Of a DNA stretch of 46,029 nt, positions 33,101 to 41,681 are shown piece after piece. This DNA is from an uncultured Prochlorococcus sp. (lineage in GTDB: Bacteria; Cyanobacteriota; Cyanobacteriia; PCC-6307; Cyanobiaceae). Location of the stretch: NCBI GenBank assembly GCA_902587615.1, contig CACILY010000006.1, forward strand, positions 1 through 46,029, in the 5' to 3' direction. Position 1 is the first letter of the stretch. Each line of letters opens with the position of its first letter. A program made the position numbers and the translations under genes. A model generated the notes under the pieces. That model saw nothing but the letters and a program-made list of their open reading frames with translations. It ran no database searches and was not told the origin of the DNA.

Positions 33101-36100
33101 ATGACCACCAGCGGCAAAATCAGAATTTACGAATTGTCCAGGGATTTAAACCTGGACAATAAGGATGTACTTGATGCAGCTCATAAACTCTCAATATCTG
33201 CTAAAAGTCACAGCAGTTCCATAAGCGAAAAAGAAGCTACTGAATTAAAAAAATATCTAAAAAGCAAAGATACAAAATCAAACTCCTCAGCAAATTCCAA
33301 GGATATAAAGACTAAAAAGAATTCAAACAAACAAATTCTTTCAGTCAAAAAGGCTGTCTCACCTACACAGCCAATCAATCATTCGAAGAACCAAAACAAC
33401 AACAAAACAGCTGCAGCATTAGCTAATAAACCGTCTATCAAGCCAAAACCCGCAAAGAATTCTTCTACGAGTAGTACGCCCACCCCGAACAAGTCATCTT
33501 CAGGGGTTCAAAAACCTAATCAAGTAATACATAAAACCATCTCAGAGGCAAAAAAACCCCTTGCTCCCAAACCTAGAGAACTCAAACCCCCTCAAAGTAA
33601 TGAAGCGATCCCTGGCAATAGCCTAGAAAAAAAAGTTGATTTGAATAGAAAACCCCAAGCAATTCAAACTCCTCAAGCTACTTCAAATCTCAACAAGTCG
33701 AATGAAGAGTCATCTGCACCTAAAAAACCATTATCAAAACCAGAACTTATAAAACGACCTCTCCCGCAACCTCCTTCAGCCCAAACAAATAAACCCAGAT
33801 CAAGTCTCCCAGTTCAAAATAGAAATGAAAATAATCAACCAAGAAATATATCTAATCCACGCCAAATTGTCCCTCAACGTCATCCATCACCCTTAAACAA
33901 AAAAACAAATAGTCCAAACCGGCCGCCAGGGCAAAAAACTCCTGGACAACCTCCTAACAAGTCCAACACTTTAGAGCTATTTGGTGCACCCATTAGACGC
34001 GAAAGACCTGATAACAGTAAAAATCAAAATCAAAAGAATATCAATTTAAGATCAGGATCAGGACCAAGAGCAGGCACTCCATCAAGGCCTGGATCACCTA
34101 ATAGACCTGGAATGCCTAATAGGCCTGGATCACCTAATAGAGCTGGAATGGCTCGCAAGCAAGGGTCTCAACTAAGGCAAGGACCACCACCTCGACAAGG
34201 GGGCCCAAATCGACAAGAAAATAATAGAGCTGGGGGACCTAATAACAGGACAGGAGCACCACGAAGACCAGGCATCCCATCAGGGATGAGAAAGCCTGTT
34301 GCCCCTGGGGAGTTAATGCAACTCCAAAAACCATCTGGAAGACCTGGAGCACCTCCTCCAAGAAGACCTAAGAATCAACAAAATAACTCTTCTAGAAAAG
34401 ACGGAGTTGAAGGATCTTCAACGACAGCAAACCGACCAAATGCCCCTTCTCCTAAGAGACCTCCTCAAAGACAAGGAGCCCAAAGGCCTGGTGCTCCAAG
34501 ACCTGGTGCACAAAGACCTGGGGCTCCAAGACCTGGGGCTCCAAGACCTGGTGCTCCAAGACCTGGTGCTCCAAGACCTGGTGCACAAAGACCTGGTGCC
34601 CAAAGACCTGGTTTAGCCAGAAGAAACCGTCCTGACTGGGATGACAGTGCAAAACTTGATGCTTTAAAAAATAAAGCGAGTCAAAAACAACGTCAAAAAG
34701 TTCACATTATTGGGGACAACGATGATGGATTAACAACAGAAACTAGTGGTTTTGCTGGTGAGCAACAAACAACTTTGCTATCCGCAAGTCTTGCTAGACC
34801 AGCTAAACCTAAATCCAATCAAAAAACTTCTGGTAAATCTGTAGCAGCAATACGTAAACGCAAAAAAGAAACTACTCGTCAAAGACAACGTAGACGGGCA
34901 ATGGAATTAAGAGCGGCTAGAGAAGCTAAACAAGTAAGACCGGAGATGATTATTGTCCCTGAAGGGAATCTAACGGTGCAAGAATTAGCAGATATGCTGA
35001 GCTTAGAAAGTTCAGAAATCATCAAATCTCTATTCTTTAAAGGTATAACTGCAACTGTTACTCAATCTCTAGACCTACCAACTATTGAAACTGTTGCAGA
35101 AGAATTCGGTGTACCAGTGCTTCAAGACGATGTAGAAGAGGCAGCCAAGAAAACAGTTGAAATGATTGAAGATACAGATTTAAAACACTTAATAAGAAGG
35201 CCACCTGTGGTGACTGTTATGGGTCACGTAGACCATGGAAAGACGAGCTTGTTAGACGCAATACGTCAGGCGAGAGTAGCCGCGGGGGAAGCTGGTGGAA
35301 TTACTCAGCACATAGGTGCTTATCAAGTTGAGATGACACACGATGGAGCATCCAGAAAACTCACTTTCCTAGATACACCAGGGCATGAAGCCTTTACTGC
35401 AATGAGAGCACGTGGAACAAAAGTTACTGATGTTGCCGTACTTGTAGTTGCAGCCGATGATGGGGTACGTCCCCAAACATTAGAAGCCATAAGTCATGCT
35501 AGGGCTGCCGAAGTTCCTATCGTCGTTGCAATAAATAAAATCGACAAGGAAGGAGCCTCTCCTGATCGAGTCAAACAAGAGCTGTCAGAACAAGGTCTGA
35601 TAGCAGAGGATTGGGGTGGAGATGTTGTAATGTCTCCTGTCAGTGCAATCAAAGGTGAGAATATAGATAAGCTACTTGAAATGATATTACTGGTCACAGA
35701 AGTAGAAGACCTACAAGCTAACCCAGAACGACTAGCAAAAGGTACGGTTATCGAAGCGCATCTAGACAAAGCCAAAGGGCCAGTGGCTACTCTTTTAGTT
35801 CAAAATGGAAGTCTAAAGTCAGGAGATGTAATAGCAGCAGGAGCCGTACTTGGAAAAGTCCGTGCAATGGTAGATGAGCATGGAGCACGACTCAAAATAG
35901 CAGGACCTTCTTGCCCAGTGGAAGCACTTGGCTTTAATGAAGTCCCTACTGCAGGTGATGAATTTGAGGTATATCCAGATGAAAAATCTGCAAGGGCTGT
36001 AGTAGGAGAAAGGGCAACGGATGCACGTGCCACGAGACTTGCTCAACAAATGGCAACAAGACGAGTCTCTCTCTCAGGCATGGCAAGTCAAGCCAGCGAA

Positions 36101-36724
36101 GGAGACCTCAAAGAATTGAATATTATCCTCAAAGCCGATGTACAAGGAAGTATAGAAGCTATTCTCGGATCACTAGAGCAATTACCAAAAGACGAAGTAC
36201 AAGTCAGAGTGTTACTTTCAGCTCCTGGTGAAATTACAGAAACCGATGTAGACCTTGCTGCAGCTTCAGGAGCTGTAATCGTCGGGTTTAATACTTCCAT
36301 GGCATCAGGTGCAAAAAAAGCAGCAGATGCATCAGGAGTTGACGTTAGAGATTATGAAGTGATTTACAAATTACTTGAAGATATTCAACTAGCAATGGAA
36401 GGCTTACTAGAACCTGAAATGGTAGAAGAGCCTCTTGGCGAAGCAGAAGTCAGAGCTGTCTTTTCAATTGGTAAAAATGCTGTCGCCGGTTGTTATGTAA
36501 CCAATGGGAAATTGCAACGAAACTGTAGGGTTAGAGTGCAAAGAGCTAACCAAATTGTTTTCGAAGGCGATCTAGGCTCATTACGTCGAAATAAAGATGA
36601 TGTTAAAGATGTAGCCACTGGCTTCGAATGTGGTGTTGGTTGCGATCGATTTTCAACGTGGGAGAATAATGACCTAATTAAAGCCTTTAAGCTCGTAACT
36701 CAAAAACGTAAACTTAATACCTAA
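33101..36724 (+). CDS. infB: translation initiation factor IF-2 with long repeat-rich N-terminus
   Basis: IF-2 is the GTPase that brings initiator tRNA to the 30S subunit and promotes 50S joining. The ATG at 33101 gives [16 protein letters not shown], the usual start; a TTG 15 nt upstream is less likely. The protein is 1207 residues. The G domain has G1 GHVDHGKT near 707-714, G3 DTPGHEAF near 758 and G4 NKID near 813, followed by domains 2-4 and the fMet-tRNA-binding C-terminus. The ~600 residues before the core are low-complexity, rich in Pro, Gly, Arg, Asn and Gln, with two tandem-repeat blocks listed separately. It ends the rimP-nusA-ylxR-infB operon. Confidence 0.97.
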   Translation: MTTSGKIRIYELSRDLNLDNKDVLDAAHKLSISAKSHSSSISEKEATELKKYLKSKDTKSNSSANSKDIKTKKNSNKQILSVKKAVSPTQPINHSKNQNNNKTAAALANKPSIKPKPAKNSSTSSTPTPNKSSSGVQKPNQVIHKTISEAKKPLAPKPRELKPPQSNEAIPGNSLEKKVDLNRKPQAIQTPQATSNLNKSNEESSAPKKPLSKPELIKRPLPQPPSAQTNKPRSSLPVQNRNENNQPRNISNPRQIVPQRHPSPLNKKTNSPNRPPGQKTPGQPPNKSNTLELFGAPIRRERPDNSKNQNQKNINLRSGSGPRAGTPSRPGSPNRPGMPNRPGSPNRAGMARKQGSQLRQGPPPRQGGPNRQENNRAGGPNNRTGAPRRPGIPSGMRKPVAPGELMQLQKPSGRPGAPPPRRPKNQQNNSSRKDGVEGSSTTANRPNAPSPKRPPQRQGAQRPGAPRPGAQRPGAPRPGAPRPGAPRPGAPRPGAQRPGAQRPGLARRNRPDWDDSAKLDALKNKASQKQRQKVHIIGDNDDGLTTETSGFAGEQQTTLLSASLARPAKPKSNQKTSGKSVAAIRKRKKETTRQRQRRRAMELRAAREAKQVRPEMIIVPEGNLTVQELADMLSLESSEIIKSLFFKGITATVTQSLDLPTIETVAEEFGVPVLQDDVEEAAKKTVEMIEDTDLKHLIRRPPVVTVMGHVDHGKTSLLDAIRQARVAAGEAGGITQHIGAYQVEMTHDGASRKLTFLDTPGHEAFTAMRARGTKVTDVAVLVVAADDGVRPQTLEAISHARAAEVPIVVAINKIDKEGASPDRVKQELSEQGLIAEDWGGDVVMSPVSAIKGENIDKLLEMILLVTEVEDLQANPERLAKGTVIEAHLDKAKGPVATLLVQNGSLKSGDVIAAGAVLGKVRAMVDEHGARLKIAGPSCPVEALGFNEVPTAGDEFEVYPDEKSARAVVGERATDARATRLAQQMATRRVSLSGMASQASEGDLKELNIILKADVQGSIEAILGSLEQLPKDEVQVRVLLSAPGEITETDVDLAAASGAVIVGFNTSMASGAKKAADASGVDVRDYEVIYKLLEDIQLAMEGLLEPEMVEEPLGEAEVRAVFSIGKNAVAGCYVTNGKLQRNCRVRVQRANQIVFEGDLGSLRRNKDDVKDVATGFECGVGCDRFSTWENNDLIKAFKLVTQKRKLNT
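34085..34150 (+). repeat. 18-nt tandem repeat inside infB
   Basis: Three 18-nt units encode [12 protein letters not shown] and RPGSPN (34085-34138), followed by a degenerate partial unit RAGM. They lie in the disordered N-terminal extension of IF-2. Alternating codons (AGG/AGA) separate odd and even units, suggesting duplication of a 36-nt pair. Confidence 0.8.
34469..34603 (+). repeat. 15-nt tandem repeat inside infB
   Basis: Eight nearly identical 15-nt units (34484-34603) encode RPGAP or RPGAQ, preceded by a diverged unit RQGAQ (34469-34483) and followed by RPGLA. The DNA units differ mainly at the glycine codon (GGT/GGG) and in the last two codons. High identity between units implies recent slippage or recombination, so copy number may vary between strains. 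Because the unit is a multiple of three without stop codons, other frames here are also open by chance. Confidence 0.9.
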
Positions 36725-36733
36725 AGTTAACTA

Positions 36734-36771
36734 CTATTTTCAAGTGATCTCTTGTGAATTGTCGAAAATAG
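36734..36771. terminator. possible bidirectional terminator between infB and the DUF3493 gene
   Basis: CTATTTTC (36734-36741) and GAAAATAG (36764-36771) are perfect 8-nt inverted repeats separated by 22 nt, which contain a further small CAAG/CTTG pairing. They lie in the 56-nt gap between two convergent genes, a natural place for a shared terminator. There is no clear T-run, so the stem is weak. Confidence 0.35.
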
Positions 36772-36780
36772 GGTTAGAAG

Positions 36781-37041
36781 TCAGACCTTTGTCTTCCGGT
36801 CAAACCAAATCAAAGAACCAAATCCTATAAAAGCACCCATCTGAATAGCAATATCGCTTAAAGGAACTACTTCACCTGTCAACGTCCTAGAGAACATAAT
36901 CAAAAGGCCTAAACAAGCCGACCCAAATAAAGCAATCCATAAAACTCTACGCGGAGCATAGAAAGGATTCTTTGTCTCTTGCAGAAGTTTTTCACGAAGT
37001 TTTGGGTCTAATTTCGACTTTGATTTGAAAGGCTTATTCAC
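36781..37041 (-). CDS. DUF3493 protein, Low-PSII-Accumulation1/REP27-like
   Basis: An 86-residue membrane protein with two hydrophobic helices at about 33-53 and 62-80. LDPKLREKLLQETKNPFYAPRRVLWIALFGS is split here into motifs: LDPKLREKLLQE at about 12-23, NPFYAPRR at about 26-33. This matches DUF3493, the small domain found at the C-terminus of plant LPA1 and algal REP27, which help photosystem II assembly and D1 repair. A role in photosystem biogenesis is therefore an inference from family. The start is GTG at 37041. It is convergent with infB and lies 41 nt before the divergent tRNA. Confidence 0.72.
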   Translation of the reverse strand: MNKPFKSKSKLDPKLREKLLQETKNPFYAPRRVLWIALFGSACLGLLIMFSRTLTGEVVPLSDIAIQMGAFIGFGSLIWFDRKTKV

Positions 37042-37082
37042 GAAGAGAAAAATTGAATTTGAATGTTAGGTTCTTATCTAAC

Positions 37083-37154
37083 GCCGGTGTAGCTCAGAGG
37101 TAGAGCAACTGATTCGTAACCAGTAGGTCGTTGGTTCAATTCCAATCACCGGCA
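37083..37154 (+). tRNA. trnT: tRNA-Thr, anticodon CGT
   Basis: All four stems can be drawn over 72 nt. The acceptor is GCCGGTG/CACCGGC with discriminator A at 37154, the D stem GCTC/GAGC, the anticodon stem ACTGA/CCAGT with loop TTCGTAA, and the T stem GTTGG/CCAAT with loop TTCAATT. The anticodon CGT reads ACG (threonine). CCA is not encoded. The innermost anticodon-stem pair (31-39) is A-C rather than a Watson-Crick pair. Confidence 0.96.
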
Positions 37155-37335
37155 CTTAAATGTAATTCTAAAGAAATTAGAACTAACTATTGACACTTTA
37201 TATTCTTTATGGAGAAAATTTGGCCTTTTGATCATTTCTACATCAGTATTAGAAGGATTAAGGAAAGAGGAGCCTGTACCTGATAGCTTTGTTTAAATAA
37301 TGGCTATTAAGGCTTAAACTAATTGGAGGATTTAA

Positions 37336-37467
37336 TTGTCATTTACTTCACACTGGCCTCTGGTTGGAATCTTACTGATCTTGATTGGTTTAATAGTCAA
37401 GTTCGAAGTAAAAGTAATTACTTCTGAGGATCATGGGAACTTAGAGGAAAGCAAGCCCAAAAATTAA
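37336..37467 (+). CDS. 43-residue single-span membrane peptide
   Basis: The frame starts with TTG at 37336, six nucleotides after a GGAGGA Shine-Dalgarno (37325-37330), and stops with TAA at 37465-37467. It encodes MSFTSHWPLVGILLILIGLI, one hydrophobic helix at about 8-21, then VKFEVKVITSEDHGNLEESK, a charged tail. Such a strong Shine-Dalgarno is rare in this window and argues for real translation. I do not recognise the protein; its shape resembles small photosystem or NDH subunits. The 100 nt after it, before the radical SAM gene, hold nothing I can support. Confidence 0.6.
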   Translation: MSFTSHWPLVGILLILIGLIVKFEVKVITSEDHGNLEESKPKN

Positions 37468-37568
37468 TCATCATTATGCTCATCTTCAAAAATAAAATTA
37501 GCGCATTCAAGCTCCTAAAATTGTTAATGTCAGATCGTCTTTAATCATCTAAACCCTTATACAAAGGA

Positions 37569-39161
37569 ATGGACACCTTTTCTAAAACAAATACAAGTGA
37601 AAGGGTATTATTCATAAGGCTTCCATGCAATCCAATATTTCCAATTGGTCCAATATATCTTGCGGACCATTTACACAAACAATTTCCAAAATTACCTCAA
37701 AAGATAATAGATCTAGCAGCATTACCAATACTTGATGTAGAAAAAATCCTAAAAGATACTATTGAAGATTTCAAGCCTTCTTTATTAGTTTTCTCTTGGA
37801 GAGATATTCAAATTTATGCACCTGTTGATGGCAGAGGAGGTAATCCCTTACAACATTCTTTTGAAGTCTTCTATGCTCGAAACCCTTTAAAAAGATTAAG
37901 AGGTGGGATTGGTGGACTCAGACTCATGGCAAGTCATTATGGAGAATTATGGAGAAATCAAAAATTAATAAAAAAAGGCCTAAAGGTCGCAAGAGGTTAT
38001 ACAAAATCTGCGAAGGCTGTAATTGGAGGAGGTGCTGTAAGTGTTTTCTATGAACAACTAGGTAAATCCTTGCCAAAAGGAACAATTATATCCGTAGGTG
38101 AAGGTGAACTTTTATTAGAAAAGTTAATTAAAAAAGAATCAATCAGCGAAGAAAGATGCTTTGAAGTAGGGAAAGAGATAAGAAAGAAACTTATTCATGA
38201 AAAACCAAATATCCTTGAGAAGACTGCATGTAATTATTCATATATATCTACCATTTGGCCACAACTAAATTGGTATTTAGAAGGAGGTGATTTTTATATA
38301 GGGGTGCAAACTAAAAGGGGTTGTCCTCATAATTGTTGTTATTGTATATATACAGTTATAGAAGGCAAAAAAGTTCGCATTAATCCTGTAGAAGAAGTGA
38401 TTCTAGAAATGCGGCAATTATATAATTTAGGTGTTAGAAGTTTTTGGTTCACAGATGCTCAATTTATTCCTGCAAGAGGCCATATAAACAATGCCAAAGA
38501 ACTTCTTATGGCTGTTATTGAAGAAGGTTTAACTGATATTAAATGGGCAGCATATATTCGAGCAGATAACTTAGATGCTGAATTAGCCAATTTAATGGTT
38601 AAAACTGGTATGAGTTATTTCGAAATTGGAATCACTTCAGGCTCACAAGAACTAGTTAGGAAAATGAACATGGGCTATAACCTGAAAACCGTGTTAAAAA
38701 ATTGTCATCTACTAGCATCTGCAGGATTTAAGGATCATGTTTCTGTTAATTACTCATTTAACGTAATTGATGAAAGACCAGAAACAATTAGACAAACAGT
38801 TGCATATCATCGGGAACTTGAAAAAATTTTTGGAATTGACAAAGTTGAACCAGCAATATTCTTTATTGGGCTGCAACCTCACACAAAACTTGAGCAATAT
38901 GGTTTTGAGAAAAAATTCCTGAAACCTGGCTACAATCCAATGAGTATGATGCCTTGGACAGCGAGAAAACTTCTCTGGAATCCAGAGCCAATGGGTAAAG
39001 CATTTGGAAGAATCTGCCTAGAAGCATTTGATACTAATCCAAGCGATTTTGGAAGAACCGTAATGTCATTATTAGAAAGGGATTATGGAATTGCCCATTT
39101 AGATCAAGCATTAAAAGTTGATGTCAAGGACCGAGCAGAACTAAATAAAGTTTTACGATGA
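37569..39161 (+). CDS. B12-binding-type radical SAM protein, possibly photosystem II high-light acclimation
   Basis: A 530-residue protein with an N-terminal region like the cobalamin-binding domain of such enzymes (RVLFIRLPCNPIFPIGPIY at 12-30; VIGGGAVSVF at 151-160) and a radical SAM domain. The 4Fe-4S ligands are Cys252, Cys256 and Cys259 in CPHNCCYC, and FWFTDAQF and SYFEIGITSGSQE follow. The classic DxHxxG cobalamin motif is not evident. I recall cyanobacterial homologues annotated as photosystem II high-light acclimation radical SAM proteins; the reaction is unknown. Its last 58 nt overlap the end of the convergent CPBP gene. Confidence 0.75.
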   Translation: MDTFSKTNTSERVLFIRLPCNPIFPIGPIYLADHLHKQFPKLPQKIIDLAALPILDVEKILKDTIEDFKPSLLVFSWRDIQIYAPVDGRGGNPLQHSFEVFYARNPLKRLRGGIGGLRLMASHYGELWRNQKLIKKGLKVARGYTKSAKAVIGGGAVSVFYEQLGKSLPKGTIISVGEGELLLEKLIKKESISEERCFEVGKEIRKKLIHEKPNILEKTACNYSYISTIWPQLNWYLEGGDFYIGVQTKRGCPHNCCYCIYTVIEGKKVRINPVEEVILEMRQLYNLGVRSFWFTDAQFIPARGHINNAKELLMAVIEEGLTDIKWAAYIRADNLDAELANLMVKTGMSYFEIGITSGSQELVRKMNMGYNLKTVLKNCHLLASAGFKDHVSVNYSFNVIDERPETIRQTVAYHRELEKIFGIDKVEPAIFFIGLQPHTKLEQYGFEKKFLKPGYNPMSMMPWTARKLLWNPEPMGKAFGRICLEAFDTNPSDFGRTVMSLLERDYGIAHLDQALKVDVKDRAELNKVLR

Positions 39162-39955
39162 GACAAAACAATCATTAATAATAAAATTATCGCAATCAAT
39201 CCACCTATAGGATTTGGATTTGGGAAACCTGGACCTATAAGCCAAGAAGGTGTCAGTTTTGAAAACTCAATTAATCCAGAATTTATTGCAAACCATATCC
39301 CAACCAACCCTCCATGCAGTCCAACGCAACCCCACAAAGAACCTCCATCTATTTTGCGTCTAATCGCTAATACTAATCCTAAAAGAAATAATCCAATAAG
39401 AAGCGGAAATAATTCCCAGAGATCTAATTTAAAACGAATATGGGCTATGCTAAAAATTAAAGCTTGAATAATAATTCCTGCACGTGGGCCAACTAAATTA
39501 ATCATTTCTTCTAATAACCAGACTCTAAAAATCAATTCCTCTGCGAATCCAACTCCAAGACCCAAAGCGATTGCATTTAACAATTCAAATTGTGAAATAG
39601 AAGAAATATTGCTAACCCATTTTCCTAGAAATAAAGGCATAAGAACAAATGCAATTAGAAACAATGAGATAGAGAATCCCTTAATAAATATATTATTTTT
39701 ACTATCATTACCTACCAACAATATCCCTAAAGAAGCCAAGGGCTTCTTACTTTTCCATCGGACTTTAGCCCATCCAGGTAATAAAAATACAAACAGAGTA
39801 AAAGTAAGCAAAGTTCCTATCAAGGAAAGATTCTCATTATCAATTTCATTCCAAAATAAACGTATAGGTTGCACAAATAACCATCCCGAAAAATATAAAA
39901 ATGGCATCAATGTCAATACTGGAAGCCAACGATTACGTTGGCTTATCCAATTCAT
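39104..39955 (-). CDS. CPBP family intramembrane metalloprotease
   Basis: A 283-residue integral membrane protein with about seven or eight hydrophobic helices. The CPBP (CAAX protease/bacteriocin-processing, Abi) motifs are present: the glutamate pair and arginine in GVGFAEELIFRVWLLEE at about 135-151, a histidine in FSIAHIRF near 168-175, and a further one in CVGLHGGLVG near 210-219. These residues would bind the catalytic metal inside the membrane. The substrate is unknown. Its 3' end overlaps the convergent radical SAM gene by 58 nt, and clpS lies 23 nt upstream on the same strand, so the two may be co-transcribed. Confidence 0.85.
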   Translation of the reverse strand: MNWISQRNRWLPVLTLMPFLYFSGWLFVQPIRLFWNEIDNENLSLIGTLLTFTLFVFLLPGWAKVRWKSKKPLASLGILLVGNDSKNNIFIKGFSISLFLIAFVLMPLFLGKWVSNISSISQFELLNAIALGLGVGFAEELIFRVWLLEEMINLVGPRAGIIIQALIFSIAHIRFKLDLWELFPLLIGLFLLGLVLAIRRKIDGGSLWGCVGLHGGLVGIWFAINSGLIEFSKLTPSWLIGPGFPNPNPIGGLIAIILLLMIVLSHRKTLFSSARSLTSTFNA

Positions 39956-39978
39956 CCATGAAATAGCAATTAAATTAG

Positions 39979-40308
39979 TCAGTTTTCGGGTTCAATAGTA
40001 CTTGTTAATCCTTTAGCCTTAAGAGACTCTGAATAAAACTCTGCAGGCTCCAAATCACAAACAATCACTAATCCAATACCTGTATTATGTGCTTCAAGCA
40101 TTATTGCCATGGCATCTTGTTCACTTAATTGAGGTACCACTTGCCTTAATGCATTAATGACATATTCCATTGAATTAACTGGGTCATTATGAAGCAATAC
40201 CTTGTATCGAGGAGAGGTCTTGCGAACACGTTGCACCTCTTTCTCTATAACTGATGCCCCTCCTGGACTAAGACCCATATCTTCAACCATCATTGAAAAA
40301 TGGCTCAT
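39979..40308 (-). CDS. clpS: ATP-dependent Clp protease adaptor ClpS
   Basis: ClpS delivers N-end-rule substrates to the ClpC/ClpA unfoldase. The protein has 109 residues: a flexible N-terminal arm to about 30, then YKVLLHNDPVNSMEYVINAL, whose HND is the N-degron binding site. AMAIMLEAHNTGIGLVIVCDLEPAEFY follows in parts (EAHNTGIG at about 72-79; DLEPAEFY near 86-93). Cyanobacteria can have two ClpS paralogues; this looks like the standard type. The ATG at 40308 is clear. Confidence 0.94.
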   Translation of the reverse strand: MSHFSMMVEDMGLSPGGASVIEKEVQRVRKTSPRYKVLLHNDPVNSMEYVINALRQVVPQLSEQDAMAIMLEAHNTGIGLVIVCDLEPAEFYSESLKAKGLTSTIEPEN

Positions 40309-40356
40309 TGTCTTACTAACATAAGAGATTTCATTCTTAATAATTGAAAATTGGAC

Positions 40357-41583
40357 TCATAAGTTTTTAATACGAGTCATTGCTGCCCTCACATTGTCGC
40401 GACTGTTGAAAGCAGATAAACGAAAATAGCCTTCTCCTGCTGCACCAAAACCACTTCCAGGTGTTCCTACTACATTTGCTTTATTTAATAGAAGATCAAA
40501 AAATGTCCATGAATCAAGATCCTCAGGAACCTTTATCCAAACATAAGGTGCATTTTGCCCTCCATATACATGAAAGCCAGCCGTCATAAGCTCAGCACGA
40601 ATAATTTCTGCATTCTTCATATAAAAAGAAACTAACTCTTTTACTTGTGATTTTCCTTCTTCTGAATAAACAGCTTCAGCTCCGCGTTGAACAATATAAC
40701 TAACTCCATTGAACTTAGTACTTTGACGACGATTCCATAATGACCATAAGTCAATTTCTTGACCTTCAGAAGTTTTACCTTTTAAGGACTGAGGAATAAC
40801 TGTAAAGGCACATCTTGTGCCTGTAAAACCAGCATTTTTAGAAAATGATCTAAATTCAATTGCGCACTCACTTGCACCGTCTATTTCGTAAATCGAATGA
40901 GGTAGAGAATCATCCTGAATAAATGCTTCATAAGCAGCGTCAAATAAAATTATGGCATCATTACTTTTTGCATATTCAACCCATTTTTTTAATTGCGATT
41001 TTGATGCGACAGCACCAGTTGGGTTATTCGGAAAACAAAGGTAAATCAAATCAACATTTTCTTTTGGGATCTGAGCTTCAAATCCATTAACAGCATTGAT
41101 TGGCAAGTAAATCAAACCCTCGTATTGTCCATCTTGTCCAGCCTCACCTGTTCTGCCAGTCATGACATTACTATCTACGTAAACTGGATAAACCGGATCA
41201 GTTACGGCAATTCGATTACTTTTTCCTAAGACGTCAAGAATATTACTACTATCGCATTTAGAACCATCAGATACAAAAATCTCCTCAGCAGTAATAGAAC
41301 AACCTCGTCGTTGATAATCCCATTTTGAAATTGCATCTCTTAACCATTGGTATCCTTGTTCGGGTCCATATCCATGAAAACCAATTTTTGTACCCATTTC
41401 TTCTATAGCTATTTGCATGGCCTTACAACATGCCTTTGGAAGAGGTTCTGTAACATCTCCAATCCCTAAACGAATAAGATTAACTTCTGGATTTTGCTCG
41501 GAAAAAAGCTTTATCCGTCTTGAAATCTCTGGGAAAAGGTAGCCTGCTTTAAGTTTTAGATAATTGTCGTTGATCTGAACCAC
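40357..41583 (-). CDS. dapL: LL-diaminopimelate aminotransferase
   Basis: DapL turns tetrahydrodipicolinate into LL-diaminopimelate in one step, the lysine and peptidoglycan route used by cyanobacteria and plants. Starting at GTG 41583 the protein has 408 residues and opens [20 protein letters not shown], the characteristic N-terminus. An in-frame ATG at 41610 adds nine hydrophobic residues not usual in the family. NNPTG at about 186-190 and [13 protein letters not shown], with the PLP lysine at K249, are diagnostic of this class I/II aminotransferase. It is divergent from the radical SAM/DUF2344 gene with 98 nt between. Confidence 0.95.
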   Translation of the reverse strand: MVQINDNYLKLKAGYLFPEISRRIKLFSEQNPEVNLIRLGIGDVTEPLPKACCKAMQIAIEEMGTKIGFHGYGPEQGYQWLRDAISKWDYQRRGCSITAEEIFVSDGSKCDSSNILDVLGKSNRIAVTDPVYPVYVDSNVMTGRTGEAGQDGQYEGLIYLPINAVNGFEAQIPKENVDLIYLCFPNNPTGAVASKSQLKKWVEYAKSNDAIILFDAAYEAFIQDDSLPHSIYEIDGASECAIEFRSFSKNAGFTGTRCAFTVIPQSLKGKTSEGQEIDLWSLWNRRQSTKFNGVSYIVQRGAEAVYSEEGKSQVKELVSFYMKNAEIIRAELMTAGFHVYGGQNAPYVWIKVPEDLDSWTFFDLLLNKANVVGTPGSGFGAAGEGYFRLSAFNSRDNVRAAMTRIKNL

Positions 41584-41681
41584 AAGAAAAATTTCAATCA
41601 GTACATGCATCTTGCTATGAAATGTGCACCTATGTAGAAAAATAATGAATACGATATATACAGAATAGTGCTCAGCTCACC

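Noticed and set aside
34085-34603. CRISPR-like repetition
   Set aside because: The repeats are directly adjacent, in frame within infB, with no unique spacers and no cas genes.
34407-34652. Open frames in both strands over the infB repeat
   Set aside because: A 15-nt stop-free repeat keeps all frames open; the products are simple repeats and the infB frame is the conserved one.
37083-37335. tRNA-Thr as an island attachment site
   Set aside because: No integrase, no repeat of the tRNA 3' end and no foreign-looking genes follow; the neighbours are typical chromosomal genes.
37209-37544. Two 22-24 codon ATG frames (37209 and 37476) near the small membrane peptide
   Set aside because: Too short, no Shine-Dalgarno, no recognisable features; expected by chance in AT-rich DNA.
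41584-41610. Upstream ATG for dapL
   Set aside because: The GTG at 41583 restores the highly conserved [11 protein letters not shown] start; the extra nine residues are not typical.
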